A stretch of DNA of 64,000 nucleotides from Paracoccus aminovorans (GTDB lineage Bacteria > Pseudomonadota > Alphaproteobacteria > Rhodobacterales > Rhodobacteraceae): the NCBI RefSeq assembly GCF_900005615.1, contig NZ_LN832562.1:434001-498000 (forward strand), in the 5' to 3' direction. The position numbers were made by a program, and so were the translations under genes. The notes below the pieces were generated by a model. That model made no database searches. It had not been told where the DNA came from and saw nothing but the letters and a program-made list of their open reading frames with translations. The first letter of the stretch is position 1, and every line of letters starts with the position of its first letter. Below are positions 35,666-43,255 of the stretch, in pieces.

Positions 35666-38485
35666 ATGTCCCAGACGTTTTCTTCGATTGCCGACGAACT
35701 GGCCGCGGCCCTGCCCCGTTTTTCCAAGCGCATCGCGCTGCGGGACCGCGGGCTGAGCCTGAGCTATGCCCAGCTTGCCGATTTCGTCGCCGCCGCCCAG
35801 CCCGTGCTGGCCGGGCAGCAGGCCGTCGCCGTCTATGGCGTGCCGGGGGCGCTGTTCGGGGCGGCGGCGACCGCCTGCGTCATCGACGGGCGCCCCTTCG
35901 TGCATCTGGACCCGGCGATGCCCAAGGCGGTGCTGGGCAATATCGTCAGCGAGCTGGGCATCGGCTTGATCCTGACCGCCGAACCGCCCAAGCCCGACCA
36001 GCTGCCGCCCGAATGCCGCGTGGTGGATGCGGCCGGGCTGCTGGGCCGGCCCGCGGCGGCCCCGGTCCGCGCGGCGCCGGTGCGGCCCTCGGATGCGATC
36101 TATCTGGTCGCCACCTCGGGCACCACCGGCCGTCCGAAATGCATCCCCGTCACCCATGACGCCGCCCTGCTGTCCTATCACTGGCGCGAGGAATACGCGC
36201 CCTATGCGCCCGGGATGCGGGTCGGCATCTACATCTTCGCCATCTGGGAGATGTTCCGCCCGCTGCGCCACGGCGCCGAACTGTGCTTTCCGGCCCTGCA
36301 GGAGCTGCTCTCGCCGCAGGGCTTCACCGCCTTTCTGTCGGACCATCGCATCGACGAGATGCTGTTCACCCCGTCCTTCCTGGAAAGGATCCTGGGCCCG
36401 GTAGAGGCCGGCGTCGCCGCCGCCCTGCCGCTTCGCCGGGTGATCCTGAACGGAGAGGTGGTCAGCGACGCGCTGATCGCCCAGCTGCGGGAAAAGCTGC
36501 CGCAGGCGCAGCTTTGGAACCTCTACAGCATCTGCGAGACGCATGACATCTGCATGTCCGAATTGCGCGGCCCCGCCGCCGGCAAGGCCGGCGTGACCGT
36601 GGGCAAGGCCATGCCGCATCTGCGCGCCGTGGTGCTGGACGACCACGACCGCCCCTGCCCGTCCGGCGTCCCCGGGCTCTTGCATTTCGAGGGGCCGCGC
36701 ATGCTGGGTCCGGGCTATGTCGACCGCCCCGAGGAAACCGCCCGCCGCTTTCGCGAACTGGTGCTGGAGGGCCGCGCGGTGCGGCTTTACGACACCGGCG
36801 ACCAGGGTTTCGTGGACGAGGACGGCGAAATCACCGTGCTGGGCCGGGTCGCGCATATGCTGAAGCTGCGCGGCCACAGCATCCAGACCGCCGAGCTGAC
36901 CCAGACCCTGGCAGGGGTGCTGGGCTTCGGCAAGGCGATTCCCTGGGTCGTCCAGGTCGGCGATCAGGGGCAGATGCTGGTGTTCTACTACACCGCCGAC
37001 GCCGCACAGCAGGCCGGCAACGCCGCGCGCTGGCAGATCGGCCCCGGCCAGCAGCGCCTGCCCGAGGCGCTGGCCCAGGCCTTGCGCGCCGTGCTGCCCA
37101 GCTATTGCCTGCCCTCGTATCTGGTGCAGCTGGAGACCATCCCGATCCACGAGGTCTCAGGCAAATGCGATTACAAGGCGCTGCCCGCGATCGCCGTGCC
37201 GGCGGGACCGGAGCGGACAGCCGATGATCGGGCGGTATTGCCGGTGATCGCCCATGTGGCGCGGGCGCTGCACTGCGGGCCGGATCAGATCGACCCGGCG
37301 CGGACGTTCCACGAGCTGGGGGGCGATTCGCTGATGGGCGTCGACCTGGTGCTGGCGCTGGAGGCCAGCTATGGCCGCCGCGTCGATTTCGACTGGGCGC
37401 TGAACCTGCCGCTGGCGCGGCTACACGCCCTGCTGACCCAGACGCAAGGCGTGGCCGCGGCCGTGGCCGGCGGCTTCGACCGGCCGGGGATCCTGCTGAC
37501 CGGCGTCACCGGCTTCCTGGGCGGGCACGTTCTGGCCGCAGCCTTGGCGCAACTGCCGCCAGAGCAGGTGGTCTATTGCCTGATCCGGCCGCGCAACCTC
37601 GATCCGCAGGCCCGGCTGGACCGCATCGCGCGGGCGCTGGATCTGGACCGGCAGCGCCTGGTGGCGGTTGGCGGCAGCATCGACGCGCCGCAATTCGGCC
37701 TGGACGATGCCGCTTATGCCGCGCTGTGCCGCAGCAGCCGCAGCGTGGTGCATTGCGCCGCCACCGTGAACCTGGCGGTGGATCGCGACCATATGGAGGC
37801 CTGGTCCCGCGCCGGCATCCGGACCGTGCTGGATTTCTGCCGCGATGCCGGGGCGGATCTGCGCTTCTCGTCCTCCTCGGCGGTGTTTCCCGAAACCGGC
37901 GGCCCCTACCCCGAGGCGCTGGCCCGGCTCTACGAGGGCTGTTCGGGCTATGGCGCGGCCAAGATCGCCGCCGAGGCCCAGATCGCCGGTTCGGGCATCC
38001 CGGCGGCGGTGGTCCGGCTGCCGTCGCTTTACGATCTGGACGCCCCCAATCCCAAGGACATCTGCGAGATCATCCTGCAGGCCTGTCGCGCCATGGGCGC
38101 GATGCCCCGGGGACTGGCCTTTCCGATGACGGATGTGCGCGCCGCGGCGAAATTCCTGGTCGGGCTGCCGGCCCCGCAGGGCGTCGCGTTCTACAACCTG
38201 ATCGCCGACCAGCCCATCGCGCCCGGCGAGGAGCTGTCACCGCTGCCGCCCGAGACCTGGCTGGAAACGGCGCCGCTGCCCGAGCCGGTCCGGCGGCTGA
38301 TCGCCGCCGATCCGCAGATCCTGCGCGCCGATGCGCGTTTCCGGAACGACGCCGCCAGATCGGCCTGGTCGCAGGCCGACGGCGCCGATTTCGCCCGGAT
38401 CTCGGATGGTGCGGCGCTGCTGGCGCGGCGGCGGCTGGGTCAAAACGCCGGACAGCACGCAGCGAAGGAAAGCACCCTTCCATAG
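35666..38485 (+). CDS. A-T-R tridomain protein: carboxylic acid reductase-like / single-module NRPS-like reductase
   Basis: A 939-residue cytoplasmic enzyme with three domains. An adenylation domain (about 1-500) has VATSGTTGRPKCIPVTHD near 147 and LYDTGDQGFVDEDGEI near 377. A thiolation domain has FHELGGDSLMGVDL, with the phosphopantetheine serine near 553. A thioester reductase domain (from about 605) has LLTGVTGFLGGHVLAAAL and a catalytic Tyr/Lys in SGYGAAKIAAEAQ near 760. It should activate an acid with ATP, load it as a thioester and release it reduced with NAD(P)H. No phosphopantetheinyl transferase lies nearby. The last 18 residues are encoded inside a miniature element (38431-38581), so the native C-terminus has been replaced. 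The substrate is unknown. Confidence 0.85.
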   Translation: MSQTFSSIADELAAALPRFSKRIALRDRGLSLSYAQLADFVAAAQPVLAGQQAVAVYGVPGALFGAAATACVIDGRPFVHLDPAMPKAVLGNIVSELGIGLILTAEPPKPDQLPPECRVVDAAGLLGRPAAAPVRAAPVRPSDAIYLVATSGTTGRPKCIPVTHDAALLSYHWREEYAPYAPGMRVGIYIFAIWEMFRPLRHGAELCFPALQELLSPQGFTAFLSDHRIDEMLFTPSFLERILGPVEAGVAAALPLRRVILNGEVVSDALIAQLREKLPQAQLWNLYSICETHDICMSELRGPAAGKAGVTVGKAMPHLRAVVLDDHDRPCPSGVPGLLHFEGPRMLGPGYVDRPEETARRFRELVLEGRAVRLYDTGDQGFVDEDGEITVLGRVAHMLKLRGHSIQTAELTQTLAGVLGFGKAIPWVVQVGDQGQMLVFYYTADAAQQAGNAARWQIGPGQQRLPEALAQALRAVLPSYCLPSYLVQLETIPIHEVSGKCDYKALPAIAVPAGPERTADDRAVLPVIAHVARALHCGPDQIDPARTFHELGGDSLMGVDLVLALEASYGRRVDFDWALNLPLARLHALLTQTQGVAAAVAGGFDRPGILLTGVTGFLGGHVLAAALAQLPPEQVVYCLIRPRNLDPQARLDRIARALDLDRQRLVAVGGSIDAPQFGLDDAAYAALCRSSRSVVHCAATVNLAVDRDHMEAWSRAGIRTVLDFCRDAGADLRFSSSSAVFPETGGPYPEALARLYEGCSGYGAAKIAAEAQIAGSGIPAAVVRLPSLYDLDAPNPKDICEIILQACRAMGAMPRGLAFPMTDVRAAAKFLVGLPAPQGVAFYNLIADQPIAPGEELSPLPPETWLETAPLPEPVRRLIAADPQILRADARFRNDAARSAWSQADGADFARISDGAALLARRRLGQNAGQHAAKESTLP

Positions 38486-38581
38486 TCGGCGCAGCGGGAA
38501 AGCGCAGCCCTCCGCGCTGCATGAAGCGACGCAGAAAGGATGCCCTGCGGATCTGCCGCGCCGGAGTTTTGACACGGCCTC
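38431..38581. mobile_element. 151-bp miniature inverted-repeat element (copy C)
   Basis: The left end GCGGCTGGGTCAAAACGCCG (38431) and right end, reverse-complemented, GAGGCCGTGTCAAAACTCCG (38581) share the GTCAAAAC core with the IS1182-family element ends. GGCG occurs on both sides (38427-38430, 38582-38585), a possible 4-bp duplication. The element begins inside the A-T-R reading frame and supplies its stop codon. Confidence 0.6.
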
Positions 38582-38591
38582 GGCGGCCGGC

Positions 38592-39362
38592 CTACCAGAG
38601 CGAGCCGGCGTTGACCTGATAATCCGCCATGGTCAGGGCACGGGCCGAGTCGCTGACCAGATAGCCGACCAATGCCGCCACCTCCTCGGGCTGGACCAGC
38701 TTGCCCTGCGGATTCGAGGCCTCGTATCGCGCGCGCACCTCGGCCAGGGGCGCGCCTTCGGCCACCTCGGCGTCGATGAATTTCTTCAGCATCTCGGTCT
38801 CGACCCAGGTCGGGCTGACGCTGTTGCAGGTCACGCCATGCGCGGCCCCTTCCAGCGCGACGCAGCGCCCCAGACCCAGAAGCCCGGCCTTGGAGGCGCA
38901 ATAGGCGCCGTTCAGCGCCATGCCCTGATGGGCGGCGACCGAAGCGATATTGACGATCCGCCCCCATTTCTGCCGCACCATGGCCGGCATCACCTCGCGG
39001 ATCATCTTGAAGGTGCCGGTCAGGTTGGTGTCGATGGCGTCGTCCCAGACCTGGTCCGAATGCCCGGCGATCCCGGCCTCTTCATAGACGCCGGCGGCAT
39101 TCACCAGAATATCGACCCGGCCCCGGCCGTCCAGCACCTCGGCCACGAAACGGCGGCAGCTTTCGGTCTGGCGCACGTCCAACCGGGCAAAGCGGATGCG
39201 GTCGCCGAATTCCTCGACAAGCGCCGAGGTCAGTTCGGCCGGCGCCCCGCGGCGCGCCCCGATATGGACCTGCGCCCCCTCGCGCGCCAGATGCACGGCG
39301 ATGGCCCGACCCATCCCGGTCAATCCCCCGGTCACGATTGCTGTCTTGCCCGAATGCTGCAC
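38592..39362 (-). CDS. Short-chain dehydrogenase/reductase, 3-hydroxybutyrate dehydrogenase-like
   Basis: A 256-residue classical SDR. The cofactor motif is TGGLTGMGRAIA, followed by NAAGVYEEAG and the active-site segment NIASVAAHQGMALNGAYCASKAG, which holds the Ser, Tyr and Lys. The C-terminus has SPTWVETEM. It resembles 3-hydroxybutyrate and related NAD(P)-dependent alcohol dehydrogenases. It is convergent with the A-T-R gene, so joint expression is not implied, though an aldehyde/alcohol step would complement a carboxylic acid reductase. The substrate cannot be read from the sequence. Confidence 0.85.
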   Translation of the reverse strand: MQHSGKTAIVTGGLTGMGRAIAVHLAREGAQVHIGARRGAPAELTSALVEEFGDRIRFARLDVRQTESCRRFVAEVLDGRGRVDILVNAAGVYEEAGIAGHSDQVWDDAIDTNLTGTFKMIREVMPAMVRQKWGRIVNIASVAAHQGMALNGAYCASKAGLLGLGRCVALEGAAHGVTCNSVSPTWVETEMLKKFIDAEVAEGAPLAEVRARYEASNPQGKLVQPEEVAALVGYLVSDSARALTMADYQVNAGSLW

Positions 39363-39833
39363 TGTCCTGCCCGTTCATGCCGTTGTATCGCGGCGTCATT
39401 GGCATGAACCGGGCCATCAGGTCCAGCATCTCGCGCAATCACCGACCGGCGGCTGCCGATAATCCCGGCCCGGTCGAGCGTAGAGCCGCCGCCCGGCCGC
39501 GGCAGCCCGGCCGCGTGGACCGCCGCCGTGGCAGCCCCCGATCCGGGCAACGGCGTCAGGTCGGCCCATTCCCTATCCGATCGGCCGGATGCGGGGACAG
39601 AACGCCTGCCGGCGCCGAAAGTCACGACTCTTCGTCAAGCGATTCATCGCTGCGGCGGAACTGGCGGAGGCGGCGATCCGCGGATCGAAGAAGGCGCCGG
39701 ATCTCTGTTCAGCCCTATCGATCTTGAGGGGCGCATCTCGGACGGCGCCGGTTGTGCAATGCTCGCACAGACGTGAACGATGCTGTCCGGTCCACCCGGT
39801 CGGGTCCTGGAAAGGCCCGATCTCCCGCCTCGC
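39363..39833. other. Gene-free stretch between SDR and reductase genes
   Basis: About 470 bp with no supported gene. A short GC-rich direct repeat (GCCCGGCCGCG twice, about 39491-39513) is present. Otherwise nothing is recognisable. Confidence 0.5.
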
Positions 39834-40364
39834 TCACGCAGGCACGTATGTCAGCCTGATCGCGTCCTTGCCGATTCGGTCGCTTGCGGTCAGGCGAAGC
39901 GGCGGGCGGGGCGCGGCGAAGAACGGCTTGCCACCGCCCAGCACCACCGGGTGGAAATACAGCCGGTATTCGTCGATCAGGCCCCATTCGGTCAGGCTTC
40001 GCGCCAGATCGGGCCCGGCGACGTCGATCTCTCCGCCCTGCCGCGCCTTCAGGTCGCGGATCGCCGCCGCGATGTCGTCGGAAACAAGCGTGGCGTTGGG
40101 ACCGACCGATGCCAGCGAGCGCGAGACCACCCATTTCGGCTGGCGCCGCCAGGCTTCGGCGAAATCGCGCTCCGCCGGGGACCATTCGGGACGGTCCTCG
40201 TCCCAATAGCGCATGATTTCATAGATGCGGCGGCCGTAGAGGCTGCCGGTCAGGCCGCGCACCCGTTCGGTCCAGTGTCCAAACAGCACGGGATCGGGGG
40301 CGAAGGCGTCGTGATCGACATAGCCGTCCAGCGACAGGTTCATTCCGAAGACGAATTTCGCCAT
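39834..40364 (-). CDS. Dihydrofolate reductase-fold (RibD C-terminal-like) reductase
   Basis: A 176-residue protein of the DHFR/RibD-C fold group (MAKFVFGMNLSLDGYVDHDA, LYGRRIYEIMRYWDEDRPEW, DLKARQGGEIDVAGPDLA, then EYRLYFHPVVLGGGKPFF). These YyaP/YwjB-type proteins are putative NADPH-dependent reductases seldom linked to a pathway. The ATG at 40362-40364 gives the family length; a longer frame reaching 40718 is an artefact that overlaps the GST remnant. The gene stands alone between decayed genes. Confidence 0.83.
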   Translation of the reverse strand: MAKFVFGMNLSLDGYVDHDAFAPDPVLFGHWTERVRGLTGSLYGRRIYEIMRYWDEDRPEWSPAERDFAEAWRRQPKWVVSRSLASVGPNATLVSDDIAAAIRDLKARQGGEIDVAGPDLARSLTEWGLIDEYRLYFHPVVLGGGKPFFAAPRPPLRLTASDRIGKDAIRLTYVPA

Positions 40365-40435
40365 GATGCGCGGTCTCCCTATCGGACGGCCCAGACTGGC
40401 ACGATCCGTTGCCGCCGGCAAATGCGGCGGACCGC

Positions 40436-40713
40436 CTAGCCCTTCGACGCCGCGAACACCGCCCGCTGTGCGTCGAAGGCGCGCCTGAAAGCGGGACGGG
40501 CTTCGCCGCGAGCGACGTAGCGGGACAGGTTCGGGTGTTCCTCCAGCAATCCCGACCCGTGCAGCCTGCGCAGCACCGTCACCATCAGCAGATCGCCGGC
40601 GCTGAAGGCGCCGTCGAGCCAGTCGCCATCGCCCAGCCGCGCGGAAAGGCCGCCCAACCGCTTGCGGATCGCATCCTCGAGACCCTGCAGGCGCTGTGCA
40701 TACCAGGGTCTCC
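40436..40713 (-). pseudogene. C-terminal remnant of a glutathione S-transferase
   Basis: The frame reads RLQGLEDAIRKRLGGLSARL, then GDGDWLDGAFSAGDLLMVTV and LRRLHGSGLLEEHPNLSRYV, ending DAQRAVFAASKG. This is the all-helical C-terminal half of a GST. The thioredoxin-like N-terminal half with its glutathione site is missing. Just upstream in another frame (about 40757 leftward) a stretch MKDLHPDGWAAPADGG resembles the start of a RidA-family protein, so two truncated genes seem to have been joined by a deletion. It is unlikely to be functional. Confidence 0.6.
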
Positions 40714-40827
40714 GCCATCTGCGGGTGCGGCCCAGCCGTCGGGGTGCAGATCCTTCATGCCGGTTCCTTCCCTTTTGCGGAGTGACCGTCATCCTTCGGC
40801 GATGGCCAAGGATAGCAAAACGAGCCT

Positions 40828-40873
40828 CTGGCAGACATGACAAAAGACATGCAGTCTCTGCCAGCGCACCGGG
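40828..40873 (+). repeat. Direct repeat copy 1: relic of an AraC-type gene start
   Basis: 46 bp matching 41303-41348 at 38 positions, with an identical 18-bp core CTGGCAGACATGACAAAA. The second copy is the start region of the GATase-AraC gene (its ATG is in the core). This copy continues only as non-coding sequence, so it looks like the 5' end of a lost paralogous gene. The two copies bracket the NTF2-like gene. Confidence 0.6.
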
Positions 40874-40880
40874 ACGACCG

Positions 40881-41243
40881 CTATCCTTTCACATATCCGA
40901 ACGCCTCGGTGATCCTGCCGTTCTGGACGCGCATGATGTTGACCCCGCGTATGTGATCGGCCTCGCCCTTGCCCCAGGACAGCCGCCAGCGGATGATGCC
41001 GCGGTCCGCGCCGGCCCAGATTTCCTCGGCGGTGAAGGCCAGGTTGGCCGATGCGGCGATGCCTTTCCAGAACTCCAGGCAGGCCTCGCGGCCCTGGTAG
41101 CGCGCACCGTCGGGGGCGGGGCCGGTGTTTTCCAGGATGCAGCCTTCGCCGATCAGCGCGTCGAGGGCGTCGGGGCGGTGGTTCTCGAACGCATCGTGAA
41201 AGCGTTCGACGATCTCGCGGGTCGTTTTGCCATTCGCGTCCAT
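40881..41243 (-). CDS. SnoaL/NTF2-like protein
   Basis: A 120-residue cone-fold protein (REIVERFHDAFENHRPDALD, LIGEGCILENTGPAPDGARY, GREACLEFWKGIAAS, IIRWRLSWGKGEADHIRGVN, then IMRVQNGRITEAFGYVKG) of the SnoaL-like polyketide-cyclase/ketosteroid-isomerase superfamily. Members are small isomerases, hydrolases or binding proteins, and the function cannot be assigned from sequence. It is divergent from the GATase-AraC regulator 69 bp away, which may control it. A direct repeat flanks the gene on both sides. Confidence 0.82.
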   Translation of the reverse strand: MDANGKTTREIVERFHDAFENHRPDALDALIGEGCILENTGPAPDGARYQGREACLEFWKGIAASANLAFTAEEIWAGADRGIIRWRLSWGKGEADHIRGVNIMRVQNGRITEAFGYVKG

Positions 41244-41302
41244 GTCTCACCTCGTTGAACTGGCCAGGAAACGCTGTCGGTCCAGGTTAGTCTGCGGATG
41301 GG

Positions 41303-41348
41303 CTGGCAGACATGACAAAAAGCGCGCAATCTCCGCCAATGCACCGGG
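41303..41348 (+). repeat. Direct repeat copy 2, at the AraC gene start
   Basis: Second copy of the 46-bp repeat described at 40828-40873. It contains the start codon of the regulator gene (41312). Confidence 0.6.
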
Positions 41349-42313
41349 TCGTCTTCATCCTCTATCCAGGGTTCGAACTGCTGGACATGGCCGGTCCCGC
41401 ATCCGTCTTCAACGGCGCGAACCGCGCTCTGGGGCAGGTTGGCAGGGCGCCGCTCTACCAGATCCTGCTGGCCTCGCCGACGGGTGGCGATACCGCCAGC
41501 AGCAGCGGAATATCCGTGCAGACCGCGCGCCTGGATGAATTGCGCGGGCAACGGCTCGGCACGCTGCTGATCGTCGGCGCCGAAAGCGGACCGCTGCAGG
41601 CGGCGATGGCCGACCCGGACTTGCGCGGGGCGCTGCCCGGATTGACGGCGCAGGCCGAGCGGTTCGGTTCGGTCTGCTCGGGCGGGATGGTTCTGGCCGG
41701 CCTGGGGCTGCTGGATGGCTGCCGGGTCGCGACGCATTGGGATGCCTGCGCCCCCTTCCAGGCGCATTTCCCCGGCGTCAGCGTCGATCCCGAGGCGCTT
41801 TATGTCCGGGACGGCCGGCTCTGGACCTCGGCCGGGGTGACCACCGGCATCGACATGGCGCTGGCCATGGTCGCCTGCGACCTGAATGCAGGTGTCGCCG
41901 CCGAGGTGGCGCAGCGGCTGGTGCTTTATGCGCGCAGGCCGGGCCATCAGTCGCAGTTCAGCCCGCTGCTGTCGGCGCAGGCCAGGGGCGACAGCCCCTT
42001 CGCGGATCTGATCGGCTGGATCCAGGCCAACCTGCACGCCCCCTTGGATGTCCCGGCCCTGGCCGCCCGCGCCGGGCTGACCGAGCGCAGCTTCCACCGC
42101 AAGTTCACCGCCGCCACCGGCCAGACCCCGGCGCATTTCGTCGAGACCCTGCGGCTGGATGCGGCGCGCATGTTGCTGTCGCGCGGTTTGTCCCTGAAGC
42201 AGGTTTCCGCGCAGGTGGGGCTGTTCCCGACCGCAAGGTTCTCGCGCCTGTTCCAGAGGCGCTTCGGCATTACGCCCGGAACCTATGGCGAGATGCATCG
42301 TGTCGAGGGGTAG
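41312..42313 (+). CDS. GATase1-like (DJ-1/PfpI) AraC-family regulator
   Basis: A 333-residue regulator. The N-terminal DJ-1/PfpI-like domain (HRVVFILYPGFELLDMAGPA, then the nucleophile-elbow-like VCSGGMVLAGLGLLDG with Cys near 122) is fused to a C-terminal AraC DNA-binding domain with two HTHs (VPALAARAGLTERSFHRKFT and MLLSRGLSLKQVSAQVGLFP). This architecture is that of the FtrA/GlxA/ArgR-type regulators, often linked to catabolism of amino or quaternary amine compounds. It is divergent from the NTF2-like gene. The ligand is unknown. Confidence 0.88.
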   Translation: MTKSAQSPPMHRVVFILYPGFELLDMAGPASVFNGANRALGQVGRAPLYQILLASPTGGDTASSSGISVQTARLDELRGQRLGTLLIVGAESGPLQAAMADPDLRGALPGLTAQAERFGSVCSGGMVLAGLGLLDGCRVATHWDACAPFQAHFPGVSVDPEALYVRDGRLWTSAGVTTGIDMALAMVACDLNAGVAAEVAQRLVLYARRPGHQSQFSPLLSAQARGDSPFADLIGWIQANLHAPLDVPALAARAGLTERSFHRKFTAATGQTPAHFVETLRLDAARMLLSRGLSLKQVSAQVGLFPTARFSRLFQRRFGITPGTYGEMHRVEG

Positions 42314-42831
42314 CGCTCTTCATCCCGTCGCGGCTGGAAAGGGATCAGGTGCCTCGGGCAGCTATTCCGGCAGGGTTTCGTCAAGCCTTGCGGGCTGGCC
42401 GCCTTCCGCCGCTTGCTTCAACGCGCCCAGCATGTTCACCGCATAGGCGGCATAGGGACCGATCCAGCGTTCATGCAGCGGTAATAGGTGGAATAGCTGT
42501 GAAATACGGCACCCCTCTTCCTCACGAAGATGCTCACGCCGAACATGTCCGGGCGGTTCTAAATCAACGTAAGCGGGGCGCCGCTCCGGCGCCTCGACCA
42601 GATGGAGCGGCGCCTGACCAGCTTCAGCGCACCTCGACATCCGCCGTCGAGGCGCTGATTGGCCTTCCTGCATTCCGACTCGTCGGCACGCCCCTGCCAG
42701 AGCCCGCCCAGCAGGCCGTCTGAGCCAATGCCCCAAGCCTTCCGATGCTTTAGTCAGCGCACCCGGGCGAATGGCGCAGGGGCAAAAGCTCCCCCCGGGA
42801 CGGAGGAGGCCGGGAAAGCCCGCCTCGGCCC
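42314..42831. other. Gene-free stretch before the sulfite dehydrogenase genes
   Basis: 518 bp with no gene I can support. Open frames exist on both strands but none carries a recognisable domain or ribosome site; it may be eroded coding DNA. Confidence 0.45.
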
Positions 42832-43245
42832 CTATCTCTCGGACGAGAAATTCCTCTTGAGATAGGTCAGGATCAGCGCCTTGGTGTCCGGCTCCGGCTC
42901 GACCATGCCCTGGGCCTCGACCATCCAAGTCCACAATTCGTCCCAGCGATGATCGGTGACGCGCTGTTGCTTGATGATCTCGGTCGAATGGCAGGCGACG
43001 CATTGGTAATAGGTGTCCTCGGCGCCCTCGCCGTCGGGCAGTCCGCCGAGTTCCGCATTGCCTTCCGCCGTCTCGGCGGTGTCGGCCCGCGCTCGCAGCG
43101 CGGTCATCGGGTCAAGCGGGTCCGAACCGGCGGGCCGCCCCGCCAGGGCGGCCATCGGGTCCAGCCGCGTTTCGGCAACCGCCAGGCCGCTGCCAAGGGC
43201 CAGCGCGACCACGGCTGTGGCCACAGTCTTGGGGATCATGTGCAT
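42832..43245 (-). CDS. Periplasmic monohaem cytochrome c, sulfite dehydrogenase subunit
   Basis: A 137-residue precursor. The signal peptide is MHMIPKTVATAVVALALG, then SGLAVAE. A single haem site C82-VA-C85-H86 (QCVACHST) and a C-terminal helix with W and M residues that could give the sixth ligand follow. It begins 10 bp after the molybdoenzyme gene, and GGGGG precedes the ATG at 43243-43245. It resembles the small SorB-type cytochrome partner rather than the larger dihaem SoxD. It would accept electrons from sulfite oxidation and pass them to the respiratory chain. The Pro/Ala-rich segment between signal peptide and haem domain (about 28-60) is longer than in a minimal cytochrome. Confidence 0.82.
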   Translation of the reverse strand: MHMIPKTVATAVVALALGSGLAVAETRLDPMAALAGRPAGSDPLDPMTALRARADTAETAEGNAELGGLPDGEGAEDTYYQCVACHSTEIIKQQRVTDHRWDELWTWMVEAQGMVEPEPDTKALILTYLKRNFSSER

Positions 43246-43255
43246 CGCAGCCCCC

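Noticed and set aside
42362-43003. A 213-codon minus-strand frame upstream of AraC
   Set aside because: It overlaps the cytochrome gene in another frame, has no domain and no ribosome site; only its last 35 residues look mildly protein-like.
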